DNA from: a bacterium
GTDB lineage: Bacteria > SZUA-182 > SZUA-191 > JAJRXT01
NCBI GenBank assembly: GCA_024276125.1
Contig: JAJRXT010000085.1
Location: forward strand, 1 to 64,000
Length of the DNA stretch: 64,000 nt
Direction of reading: 5' to 3'
Below, piece by piece: positions 20,801 through 28,840 of the stretch. The notes beneath the pieces are model-generated. The model worked only from the letters and a program-made list of their open reading frames with translations, searched no databases and was not told the DNA's origin. Each line of letters opens with the position of its first letter. Positions within the stretch are counted from its first letter, which is position 1. Both the position numbers and the translations under genes were made by a program.

Positions 20801-23800
20801 ATTATTCAGTTAAAACGCGGGGTGAGTTTGCTGGGCGACGGTCCTAGTTGTACGATGATTCGCGGCAGCGGCCTTGCGGTTATTACGGCGTCAAATGAAA
20901 GCACTATTGAGGGTATAAGAATAAGCGGTACAAACAAAAAACCCGTTGGGATATATTGCGGTAATACATCTCCTATGCTGATTGATAATGAAATAGTTAG
21001 TTGTCACGATGGTATCCGAATCGGTGGAGTTGACGGTACGCAGCCTACTATTACCGGCTGTGCGATTTATGGTAACGGGCGCATGGGGATTGGTAATAAT
21101 GTATTTTCCGCCGCTTGGATTTTTGATAATAAAATTTGGGGCAACGCCCTGCTGGGCATCGGTTCCCGCGATAATGCACATCCGCGGATAGAGGATAATC
21201 TAATCGGCTCAGCCGGCGCGGCATCTCAGCCGTGGCAGCAGGGTAATGGTTATGTGGGTATAGGCAACCGCGGCAGCTCATTTGCTAAAGTGGTGCGTAA
21301 CCGCATTAAGCAGAATTATGGTTTAGGCATAGGTTCCCGCGCTGACTCAGCGCCTACTATAGAGCGAAATATTGTAAATGATAATTCCGTTCATGGAATA
21401 GGCAGCTACAAAAACAGTACGCCCACTATAATAAGCAACCGCGTATATAATAACAGTCGTATAGGTATAGGCTCTCACGATGATGTACAGGCGGTTATTT
21501 CGTATAATACGGTATACAGCAACCTGGATCGTATTGGTATTGCCACACTGGAACAGGCTGTCGTAACCATAAATAATAATATAGTCTATAATAATAAGGG
21601 AATCGGTATTGGCTTTGGCGATGGTTCTCCGGCTTTTACCGGTACGGCCACTGTATACGGAAATCAGATTTTTGCCAACGGCGATAGCCCTAATGATTCC
21701 GGCGGGATAGGAGCGCAAGGTCTTACCGGAAATGCCAGTATAACTATTAAAAACAACAGGATTTATTCACAATATTATCAAAATGCCATAGGATTTTTAA
21801 ACCTCAATCCGTCGGGTAATGATCAGGCGAATATTACCATTCAGAATAATATAATAGATAATTCTACTGTAACCAGTAACGGCGATTTTGGCATAGAAGT
21901 ATACGGCGGTTACGGCTATACGGTGAGTATTACCGGCAATACAATAAGAAACTTCGGACGCTCGGGTATGCGGCTTATGAATTTAAGTACGGCCAGCGCA
22001 GTAACCGTACAGAATAATAATATTACCAGTTGCGGCGCCAAGGATTATGTTTATGCCTACAATGCTAATATGACATGGACTAACAGCGTGATTTACTCCT
22101 GTCCAGATACAGACGGCTGTCCCGCCGCCATGGGCGTACAACTGACCGACTCTCATCTGTCAACTTCCAGCGTAACTGGCAATACCATAGCCTACAATAC
22201 TTATTCAGGTATTGGTATGCGCAATACGGATGGTTTTATTAATGCCAGCAATCAGGTTTATGAAAACGGTAATCTGTATACAGTGCCCGGTACGGGCGGA
22301 GGAGATATCTGTCCTCGCTGCGATCCTCTGGGCGCCGGCGCTTCAAGCGGAGATGGCGGAGTGACAGTAACGGCGTTGCCCGGCGGTGAAGAGCTTCGTA
22401 TTTATGAAAACGGCAATGAAATATACAACAACAATGTAGGCGATATTAGGATCAAACCGGGAACTCTCGGTACTGTTTACTTGAATGATTCGCAGGTACC
22501 CGGAGGTTCCAGCGGCGGTCAACTTAATGGTTACGGGGTGGTGTATGACTGCTTTGATTCGGCTGATGCAAGCCCCGGCGGAGAGTGTAATACTACTGTA
22601 ACCGGCATGACCTTTTCCGGTAATGATCGCTATGGAATACTTGTTCGCGGCCCGTATTCGCAGAATCTGATTATTGAAAATAACATTATTCAAAGCAATA
22701 TGACTGTCTCGAACAGTAACAATATTATTTGCGCCGGCACGGCTAATGAAGATCATGTCGGCGGCGGTATAGCCTTAACTTGCGGTGCGCGTCCGGTTAT
22801 CAGAGATAATATTATAAGAAATAACGGAGCAGATTTGCGTTCCGAGGGCAAAGGCAGTCATTCCGGGATTAACATGTGGCAGGCCGGCGATACTCAGATT
22901 TACAGTAATGAAATATACGGTAATGCTAATGACGGCATAGATTTGCGGGATACGCCTATTGTCACCACTGATCCAAAATATGTCGGAGTAGGTCCGCCTC
23001 AAATCGGCGTAGCCGGGCAGACTGCCAATAAAATACGCAACAATGCCCGCTTCGGAATTGGCGCTACTGACGCCAGCAGTCTGGAGGCGGGTTATAATGA
23101 ATTATATGAAAACCAAAGCGGCGGTATAGGTTTTTATCAGTTGACCGGTACGGCCAATATTTACAGCAATTCCATTTACAGTAATACCGGCAGTTCCTTA
23201 TCCGAGGTGGGCGGAATCGGGATGAAGTACCTTTCCGGTACGGTCAATATTCGTAACAACATTATCAGGCACAATGTATATACAAACAGTTATGATTATC
23301 CGGCGGGGATTGGTGTGTATCGGCCTACTGGCGGTTCTTTGACCATTGAGGGTAATACGATCACATCTAATCAAGCGCACAGTTATTCGGATGCCGGCGG
23401 AATTGGCTTAAAGGGGCTTTCCTCTGCTAGTAAGGGGACTTTAAGCAATGTCTATATTACCAGCAACCGTATTAGTCATCACAAGTACGGCACGGGCAAT
23501 CAGGCGGCTGTATCCTTTAAATGGCTTGATTTGTCTTCCGGCAACATCACCATCCGCAACAACAAAAAGGATGGTATGGGGCTTTACGACAATGCTACGG
23601 GGGTAAGGTTCAAGGAGTTAACCAATGCCAATGTAACTATCAACGATAATCTCATCCAGAGCAATATCAATCCTTCAGGAGAGGGCGCTTCGGCAGTGGG
23701 ATTCAGGGGGTATAGCAGCGGCTCTCCGATGACGGGCGTTAAAGTGGATATAAATAATAACATAATGTCAAACAATAGGTTTACGTATACCGCTTATGAT

Positions 23801-26800
23801 AAGGCTTCGGTAACCTTTAAATATTGTAAATTATACAGCAGCGATTATATAAAAGTACGGGGCAACCGGATCAACAATACAGGTAATAACGGCATAGAAT
23901 TCCGTTATGTGGGCGGAGTGACCGGTCATGTAGCCCATGTGTATATTGGCACCGACGCTGAGGCCCCGGGCGCCAGCAATGATATCCTGAACATTCCGGC
24001 CTCGCATAACGGTATCCGCTTTGAAGACTGCACTTATGGCGACGGGGTGCAGATGAATATCCTGAATAACAACAATGTTGAGGGTGGAATCGTATTTCGG
24101 GACACCAAGCTGACAGGCTTGTATATTAAGGGTAACGCCAATATTTATGATGGACATACTCCCGGCGGTATGGGCGGTATGATGGGAGTGTGCGAGTGCG
24201 GTATGGGTATGCCGGATTGGGACAATAACGGCATACAGGGCAAGGTGAACACCTATGCTTACGGCAGCGGCGGAGTGATACCCATTGAGATTAACAACAA
24301 CGGCATCCGCAACAACGGCAAACTGGGTGTTTTTCTGCCTATAAAGAATGATGTCGGAACAGTAGCTCTGAATGTGGAGGGTAATACCTTCGAGCATAAT
24401 GGCTGGGCGGGCTTTTTCAGCCCCAGCGGCTCTTCCGCCTGCCTTGATTCGTTCATTTTCAGCGGCAACACGATATACGACAACGGTTTGATAGGCGGCA
24501 ACAGCCCCGGTTATGATTCAGACGGAGTGGTGATGAGGTGTTTGTCTGCTTCGGTGGGCGCCAAGTTTACCAATAACATTATTCACAGCAACAAGGTTAA
24601 CGGTCTGAGTCTCAGGGACTGCGACGGGGTGACTGTTTCCGGCGGTAAATTTTATAGTAACGGCATTCGCGGCATTGGCAGCAGAAATTTTAGCAATTTT
24701 ACTGTTGAGGGCGGCGCATGGATATATAGTAATGGCAAGCTGGCCGGCAGCGAAGACGATTGGTGCGGGGTTGGTTTTGATGACGCTACTGTTACGGTAA
24801 GGGACAGCTTTGTATATGGAAATTACGGAGCCGGCATTGCGCTGCGGGACGTGGTTAACGGAACCATTGTTAGCAATCAGATTTATGACAATCGGAAAAC
24901 GGGGATTAAATTCTTGCGCTCTAACTCTACCTTGACTATTCGGAACAATACGATTGTAAGTAATGGTCAGGATGATTACATAGATAATTCCGGCTTGAGG
25001 GATGCTTCAGGTCTGCGTGCCAAGGACAGCACCTTTGCAAATATAACCGATAATATTTTCAGAAACAACAAGTTTTCCGGTATTGCCTCTTATAATACCG
25101 ACGGTTACATCGGTCCAAACAATGAAATCCGGTATAATGGAGATACCGCTAAAGGCGGCGGCGACTGCGGTGGTTTACAGGGTCCCGGCAGCGGCGACGG
25201 AGGGGTGGCCGTACGGAACTTGGGTACATACGATACCCTGATCGTATCCGGTAACACTGTGGAAAGCAATTATCTGGGTTCGGTGAGCCGCAAGGACTGC
25301 AAGGGTACGGTGAGATTAGACGGTCAAGGCGTAGACTGCGCCCCTTATTGGGATAGGGCTGACGCTAAGGTTTACGTGGGGCCTGATGGAGTGTATGTAA
25401 ACAATAGCTTCCGCAGCAGTAGTTTTACGGTGGATTGTACTGATCCCCTCTATAATGATCTGGCTGGCGGTATTACCGGCGGCAAGGTTTGGGGCGTTGC
25501 TATAGTCGGCGGGATCAAGAATGTAATCTTCAGGAATTGTACGGTAAACAATAATATGACTACCGATAATAACCTAGGCGATCAGGGAATCTCTGTGGGC
25601 GGCGGCGTTTTAGTAGGCCCTGGGGTTGAAGCTGAGGTATATAATAATACAATCTATAATAATGGTTTTGAAATAGCGCAGGGTTCCGGCGCTCTTGCAG
25701 TGGATGGCAGCTATACAACCGAATGGATGACACCGACTGATGATACGGTAGAGCCGCATTGGATTAAGTTTGATACAGGTACTTCCAGCCAGACAATAAC
25801 CAAAGTGCAGATATATGCGGCAGCCGGCAGCGTAGCCCGCAGTTGGGATGTATATGTACATAACAGCACCAATTGGAATAATATAGGTAATGTATTGGAT
25901 ACCTTTACGGCAGGCGGTTCCGGCGCCGGCTGGTATGAATCGGCTACCTTTAGCGGCTCGGGACGTTATATTACCTTAAAATCTTCCGGCGGCTCGGTTA
26001 GTGACGGTGATTTTGCGGAATTTCAGTATTATAATGGCGCAAGTTATGTTACGCCGGATTTTCATCAGGTATGCGCTTCATTATTGGGCGGTAATTCTGG
26101 AGTGACGCTGCGTTGTGTAGGAAATGTAAATATTCATGATAACAACATTTACAGCAACTGGAATCAGGGTATTGAAGGACGTAATGTCATAGGTACAATC
26201 GGACCTAATAATTTAGTGCACGATCACACGAAAGCCAACAGAGTGATAGGCTTTAGGAACTATATAAACGCTACTATATATTCCAATGAGGTTTACAATA
26301 ACAATTATGGCGGAATCGGCGTCAATTCCATAATAGGTACGGTTATAATCGACAAAAATTATGTGCACGACGGCGGCAATAATATCTTTCCAGGTATAGG
26401 TATGTCCAATAATGACGGTACTGCTGTCTTTATTGCTAGGAATAATACGGTTGAAGGACATAAACAGAGTTTTGAAGCACAAAAAAGCGAAGGCGCTTAT
26501 CCTTTAGATATACAGATTTACTCCAATACAGCCGATGTGGAGCCAAACGGCGCCGGCTGGAATGGTGTACGTTTCAGGCAGTTAAAGGGCGCCAGTATAT
26601 CCGTTAGAAATAATGTGTTAACCGGCGGCGCGTCTTCTTCGAGATTCGGTATTATGTTTCAGGATAATGGTTGGTACAGCACTAGTGAGCATACCGATAT
26701 AACCATTTATTCCAATACAATCTTAAATTTCAAAAGAACGGGAATCAGAACCCAGGATAATGTCAACACCACCATTACGATAAGTAAAAACAACATTACC

Positions 26801-28840
26801 GGCAACGGCGGCGGAGCGCCTAATGACAATACCCGCGACGGCATCCATTTCCGCTATAATATCAATTCAGATATAAATGTAACCAATAATAATGTTTCCA
26901 GTAATGTAAAACGCGGTATACGTTTTCATGACAACGCGGGCATTGATGTGGTGATTGCCTCCAATACCATCAGAAACAATACCTATCAGGGACTGGAGTT
27001 CGGGGATAATTACCTGAGCACTACGGCAGGGGCTACGGCTACGGTGGCGGTTCGCAATAATTATATTGAGCGTAATGATTATACCGGCATACAGTTTAAG
27101 GATAATTATGACCTAGACGACATTCTGCTGTATTCAAATTATATATTCAGCAATTCGCCGGTGGATAATTGGGGCGGGGTATGGCTGCATCATTCCGATA
27201 ATGTGCGCTTAGAGAAAAATTATATTGTAAGTAATTCCGGTATAGGGCTTAGAATACAAGATTGTTCGCCTGTAATAGGCGCTGCTGATTATGTTTTCAC
27301 TATAAGCGATCCGGCTTGCTGGAGCGGGCAGACCAAAAACTATATGGTGGATATATATAACCACAGCCAGCCCTACGACTGGACGCCGTGTTCCGGCAGA
27401 TACTGGCTGCGGGATAAGATGGAAACCGAATCTGTAGCTAAAGGCGGTAATGTTATTCGCCAGAATAGCTCCTGGGGGGTACAGACCCGCGGCGAGCAAA
27501 ACGGCAGGGCGGCTCAAGTCTATGATAATGATACCTCAACCGATTGGAGTACCTCCACGCTGAATGATTCACATGTTGGCTCGCATTGGATTTATTTTGA
27601 TTTGGGCAGCTCTAAGGCGATAACCAAAGTACGCGTATATGCCAGATACAATGAAACCACCTGGGATGTGTATATATCTAACAGTACCAGCGCTTGGGGC
27701 GCTAAAGTAACCACCTTTACTACAGGCGGCGAGCTTATCCCGGGTTGGGATGAGACCAACGCATCCGGTACGGGTCAGTATATTAAGCTGGAGTCTACAG
27801 GCGGTATTGACGGTAAAATAAAGGCTGATATATTTGAATTTGAATATGATGCAGGTTCAGGCTGGGCTGATCCGATAGGCGGCGCTACGTGTAGTAAGTT
27901 AAGCGATGATAATGACGGTATAGCGGCAAGTACCAGAGACGGGAATACGTCTACTCAATGGCGCACTCATCCGGGCGATATTACAGAGCCTCATTGGATT
28001 AATTATGATCTTGGCGATTATGATAATCCGGTAAGCAAACTGCGTATATTTACCGGTACGAGCGATACCCGCACTTGGAAGGTGTATTTATCTGATCGCA
28101 AATATGAAACCTTAAGAAGCCCGCCGGCGGATGACTTGCTTTATTCCGGCTGGGTGGTAGGCGGCAGCGGCGCTTATGAGACTTCAATTGTATTTAGTTA
28201 TCAAAATATTACTCCGACTAACGGCGCAGCCTACTGGAAATTTGATGATGGAGCAGGTAGCAGCGCGGCAGATAGTATCGGCGCAAATACCGGTACATTA
28301 GTAAATACTCCGGTATGGACCAGCTCTTCTGCCTTCTGGAAACCGGGTCAGTATTCGCTTGCTTTAAACGGCGCTACTCAATTGGTAGAAGTAGCTGATT
28401 CTACTGATGTTGATTTTGGTCCGTCGGTTAATTTTACAATTGAGGCTTGGATTAAGGTTAATTCCGGCGGCTCCGGTATTATCCTTAAGAAAAACGGGGC
28501 AGGCTGGAGTCCTGATCCGGGCGGGGAAGAAAAAGCATATTATTCCCTGTACACTACTACTAACAAAACGGTGGTATTTGATATTCGCGATAATACCAAT
28601 TATAAATATCAGACCCTTACTTCGATTAATTCTATAAAACCGGGACGCTGGCATCATATTGTGGTTGTAAGGGATATTGCTAATTCTCAGTTAAAAATGT
28701 ACGTAAACGGCGTTCACATGGTAAGCCGCAGCCTGACCGAATCAGGCGATATAAGTAATGGCAATCGTTTGATTATAGGCGCAGGTGAAGCTGACGGCTC
28801 TGCATCTTATGAGAATTATTTTGACGGGCAGGTTGACTAG
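14840..28840 (+). CDS. Giant exported beta-helix protein, N-terminal part (ends at in-frame TAG)
   Basis: 4,666 codons to a TAG. A signal peptide ends AYA-VDY (~33 residues), so export by Sec is expected. Modules in order are: CBM-like galactose-binding folds (~149-300 and ~780-918); Ig-like domains (~1190-1433); FN3 (~1438-1553); two ConA-like segments (~1570-1930); then about 2,600 residues of right-handed parallel beta-helix repeats (GIGSRDNAHPRIEDN, YNNTIYNNG style). Discoidin-like modules (~3617-3740, ~4220-4345, ~4350 onward) and a LamG domain follow. LamG is cut at GQVD-TAG, but the same frame resumes with VVIYKRALPASEIAQRF, the normal end of LamG. Base composition is visibly richer in GC than the neighbours. 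Probable surface carbohydrate binding or cleavage; no catalytic site is identified. Confidence 0.85.
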   Translation: MYRSVVKNIGYRFTCWAVLFGLAGFFINTPAYAVDYTVPGTHADLQSAIYSAAADGANSNITITAAGVYNGPFVVPYTASERSYELNIIGTSSLSRDQIILDNPTAGIARGIPIPAVIAAEFDVIGTMQVTGMPMKLSHLTITASEILQNGGMEGTYSAGLAPDWAKSGAISVSEVTYDTMAALEVLDGDQAQAFTNSDINNYIYTVIPGASLGTERTYTFSIWFRRTGGAGNVIAQLIGAATASLSTSIVNYPDMYNQLTYTFTTPAIAADLTIKLYCSDTATSAVADGAAIASPLTAGVFFKGPAAANSLQGVSDCVVRNIGHISKKAGNAYQPASWADLDDPMIGYGDDVHGNAIVAFSGSTPLITDNDIRYNYDGVSIADNTLGSSGVQGDNPRLWSTDYADYTYWQMGQRIRYNARFGVAVRNGATPYIGMRDGGGAWPLDYANDISANGFANIAMQDDSAPRIYYNFIQGNFDYLYDLYYAGERNPSGRGIIGRENSAAIIVGNWIFDHNKAGVAVRDNATPQVGYAASWLTDPTDVRVNNIYGNNYYSVLDVSDPDYIACTHGAFDNIDCAAVGSMDGAQADVYNNYINYNYFAGVGSRDWAAPDVRSNWLEGNVLGMSFMSVRDSSTVAARIGGSAAGEGNEMYYNEIGIAIRNSGNRVNRVLIEGNQIYENVDTGRGVGIAVNNSYVNITDNTISSNAYADLPSGRKSAIALFNSSDAKITYNRILNNLGVGISAQDSVVEIENNLIADNFSGTYGYGVMLGGVDGDDYIGYLFNGGFEDEQLGSETCCYSVAPEWKMAGSIWATENTADTLVGSSSQEFGVGGANSSYLYYPAMVAAGYQYHFSGFLYKTAGTGTLYVQLSEPAYNSVYTTLSVSGAGWTQISHTFQAVSDDLYVKIYATGAGTKGVADDFELIKTKPGSLVKKFNHNLMVGDAWYFGRYDTNLVYIEGNTNVRELKHNILGRCRLGVLVEPGQSEHTGSLPVQGALAANEIKLAAGASSVDDAYVGMVLVIDASSSAIPKEAVVTAYNGTTQVAAIEYPVWVTAPAAGETYTLYSRRGRPDPGSIDYNLVYAWAAGADTDGVSDGYMLNGLLPGENTYYYGEYYGSPVAAFFKDSNHENALVQDYHVQEDAPIYSYTYRNGAYDCNGTHLGPDCNFTYPPVDYPYYWPTDTPFPAAPAADSAAPQLISINPADGYATASANTRITIYLQDQGTGTANSGFSAGGITRSSLQVQINSPTYSAVYTYGDPELSILPDYNNASQYNVLFTPSGSLGIGTVNVGISVADVQGNIYSTGTPYSFTTVSGDAAAPQIVDFFPKAENSCITSHLQPADIPIQFDLVDTASGVDIESGSLTVQTWTAGGALPQSLYNGSIYSYTVTKNTPLYSSYTVFYRPDCDYDNSVVVSATVAAYDQENNILSTRRKFCIAADTTPPEDVAYFKAKVVAQAVVSLTWDASVDSPLYDGSRPDPCDTGDLSHYELWVCGADITDSLICTFGDWQLWRTGISNVAVSLDLYDLPEGKYKFRLRGVDNAGNKSIGALSNKNVFYPYGEPVTLYTGYFDDNYDGMSDDFSGMYLSNWLHLGDGAFNISASKLAVSSSDAELLAHDFSAGNFEYTADLTLGAGEAGYLLMRKLEDSEVGSTGYAAFVDLANSRIGIYHLGDAAVVAQTAITPNTGTYNMKVTAVGNQISLTVTGAASGSTSYNTATTYSFGQVGIWQPDTGSGLTVSVVEFDDIVIKDYTDRWSSTGSWNTTGTVGGSYSMQPLSDNQDIQVTDLALPDSFILQADVTIGAEGSEGCLMFNKENEGSVVTSGYMACIETTVTSDYVRIYRKDGNLATPIATTTSQTIDTGTTYHLKLMVSGSTIALYGSSTAVKPYDYDRWAVASDSTYSNGAAGFWQQTGKGADVTYDNLTFGETSAFRIPDSSLGNQYIVTYYAGNPTQQYNTIQSKINNASYGDYLYFAGCNPSQVIYDIGDNIIQLKRGVSLLGDGPSCTMIRGSGLAVITASNESTIEGIRISGTNKKPVGIYCGNTSPMLIDNEIVSCHDGIRIGGVDGTQPTITGCAIYGNGRMGIGNNVFSAAWIFDNKIWGNALLGIGSRDNAHPRIEDNLIGSAGAASQPWQQGNGYVGIGNRGSSFAKVVRNRIKQNYGLGIGSRADSAPTIERNIVNDNSVHGIGSYKNSTPTIISNRVYNNSRIGIGSHDDVQAVISYNTVYSNLDRIGIATLEQAVVTINNNIVYNNKGIGIGFGDGSPAFTGTATVYGNQIFANGDSPNDSGGIGAQGLTGNASITIKNNRIYSQYYQNAIGFLNLNPSGNDQANITIQNNIIDNSTVTSNGDFGIEVYGGYGYTVSITGNTIRNFGRSGMRLMNLSTASAVTVQNNNITSCGAKDYVYAYNANMTWTNSVIYSCPDTDGCPAAMGVQLTDSHLSTSSVTGNTIAYNTYSGIGMRNTDGFINASNQVYENGNLYTVPGTGGGDICPRCDPLGAGASSGDGGVTVTALPGGEELRIYENGNEIYNNNVGDIRIKPGTLGTVYLNDSQVPGGSSGGQLNGYGVVYDCFDSADASPGGECNTTVTGMTFSGNDRYGILVRGPYSQNLIIENNIIQSNMTVSNSNNIICAGTANEDHVGGGIALTCGARPVIRDNIIRNNGADLRSEGKGSHSGINMWQAGDTQIYSNEIYGNANDGIDLRDTPIVTTDPKYVGVGPPQIGVAGQTANKIRNNARFGIGATDASSLEAGYNELYENQSGGIGFYQLTGTANIYSNSIYSNTGSSLSEVGGIGMKYLSGTVNIRNNIIRHNVYTNSYDYPAGIGVYRPTGGSLTIEGNTITSNQAHSYSDAGGIGLKGLSSASKGTLSNVYITSNRISHHKYGTGNQAAVSFKWLDLSSGNITIRNNKKDGMGLYDNATGVRFKELTNANVTINDNLIQSNINPSGEGASAVGFRGYSSGSPMTGVKVDINNNIMSNNRFTYTAYDKASVTFKYCKLYSSDYIKVRGNRINNTGNNGIEFRYVGGVTGHVAHVYIGTDAEAPGASNDILNIPASHNGIRFEDCTYGDGVQMNILNNNNVEGGIVFRDTKLTGLYIKGNANIYDGHTPGGMGGMMGVCECGMGMPDWDNNGIQGKVNTYAYGSGGVIPIEINNNGIRNNGKLGVFLPIKNDVGTVALNVEGNTFEHNGWAGFFSPSGSSACLDSFIFSGNTIYDNGLIGGNSPGYDSDGVVMRCLSASVGAKFTNNIIHSNKVNGLSLRDCDGVTVSGGKFYSNGIRGIGSRNFSNFTVEGGAWIYSNGKLAGSEDDWCGVGFDDATVTVRDSFVYGNYGAGIALRDVVNGTIVSNQIYDNRKTGIKFLRSNSTLTIRNNTIVSNGQDDYIDNSGLRDASGLRAKDSTFANITDNIFRNNKFSGIASYNTDGYIGPNNEIRYNGDTAKGGGDCGGLQGPGSGDGGVAVRNLGTYDTLIVSGNTVESNYLGSVSRKDCKGTVRLDGQGVDCAPYWDRADAKVYVGPDGVYVNNSFRSSSFTVDCTDPLYNDLAGGITGGKVWGVAIVGGIKNVIFRNCTVNNNMTTDNNLGDQGISVGGGVLVGPGVEAEVYNNTIYNNGFEIAQGSGALAVDGSYTTEWMTPTDDTVEPHWIKFDTGTSSQTITKVQIYAAAGSVARSWDVYVHNSTNWNNIGNVLDTFTAGGSGAGWYESATFSGSGRYITLKSSGGSVSDGDFAEFQYYNGASYVTPDFHQVCASLLGGNSGVTLRCVGNVNIHDNNIYSNWNQGIEGRNVIGTIGPNNLVHDHTKANRVIGFRNYINATIYSNEVYNNNYGGIGVNSIIGTVIIDKNYVHDGGNNIFPGIGMSNNDGTAVFIARNNTVEGHKQSFEAQKSEGAYPLDIQIYSNTADVEPNGAGWNGVRFRQLKGASISVRNNVLTGGASSSRFGIMFQDNGWYSTSEHTDITIYSNTILNFKRTGIRTQDNVNTTITISKNNITGNGGGAPNDNTRDGIHFRYNINSDINVTNNNVSSNVKRGIRFHDNAGIDVVIASNTIRNNTYQGLEFGDNYLSTTAGATATVAVRNNYIERNDYTGIQFKDNYDLDDILLYSNYIFSNSPVDNWGGVWLHHSDNVRLEKNYIVSNSGIGLRIQDCSPVIGAADYVFTISDPACWSGQTKNYMVDIYNHSQPYDWTPCSGRYWLRDKMETESVAKGGNVIRQNSSWGVQTRGEQNGRAAQVYDNDTSTDWSTSTLNDSHVGSHWIYFDLGSSKAITKVRVYARYNETTWDVYISNSTSAWGAKVTTFTTGGELIPGWDETNASGTGQYIKLESTGGIDGKIKADIFEFEYDAGSGWADPIGGATCSKLSDDNDGIAASTRDGNTSTQWRTHPGDITEPHWINYDLGDYDNPVSKLRIFTGTSDTRTWKVYLSDRKYETLRSPPADDLLYSGWVVGGSGAYETSIVFSYQNITPTNGAAYWKFDDGAGSSAADSIGANTGTLVNTPVWTSSSAFWKPGQYSLALNGATQLVEVADSTDVDFGPSVNFTIEAWIKVNSGGSGIILKKNGAGWSPDPGGEEKAYYSLYTTTNKTVVFDIRDNTNYKYQTLTSINSIKPGRWHHIVVVRDIANSQLKMYVNGVHMVSRSLTESGDISNGNRLIIGAGEADGSASYENYFDGQVD
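28838..28840 (+). other. In-frame TAG inside the LamG domain of the giant gene
   Basis: GAC-TAG-GTG sits where LamG domains usually read D-E-V (GAG). The ORFs on either side (14840 and 28841) share one frame, and no Shine-Dalgarno precedes the downstream GTG. A single G-to-T change would explain it. TAG is a normal terminator of other genes here (tgt and four minus-strand or large genes), so wholesale TAG reassignment is unlikely. Confidence 0.85.
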
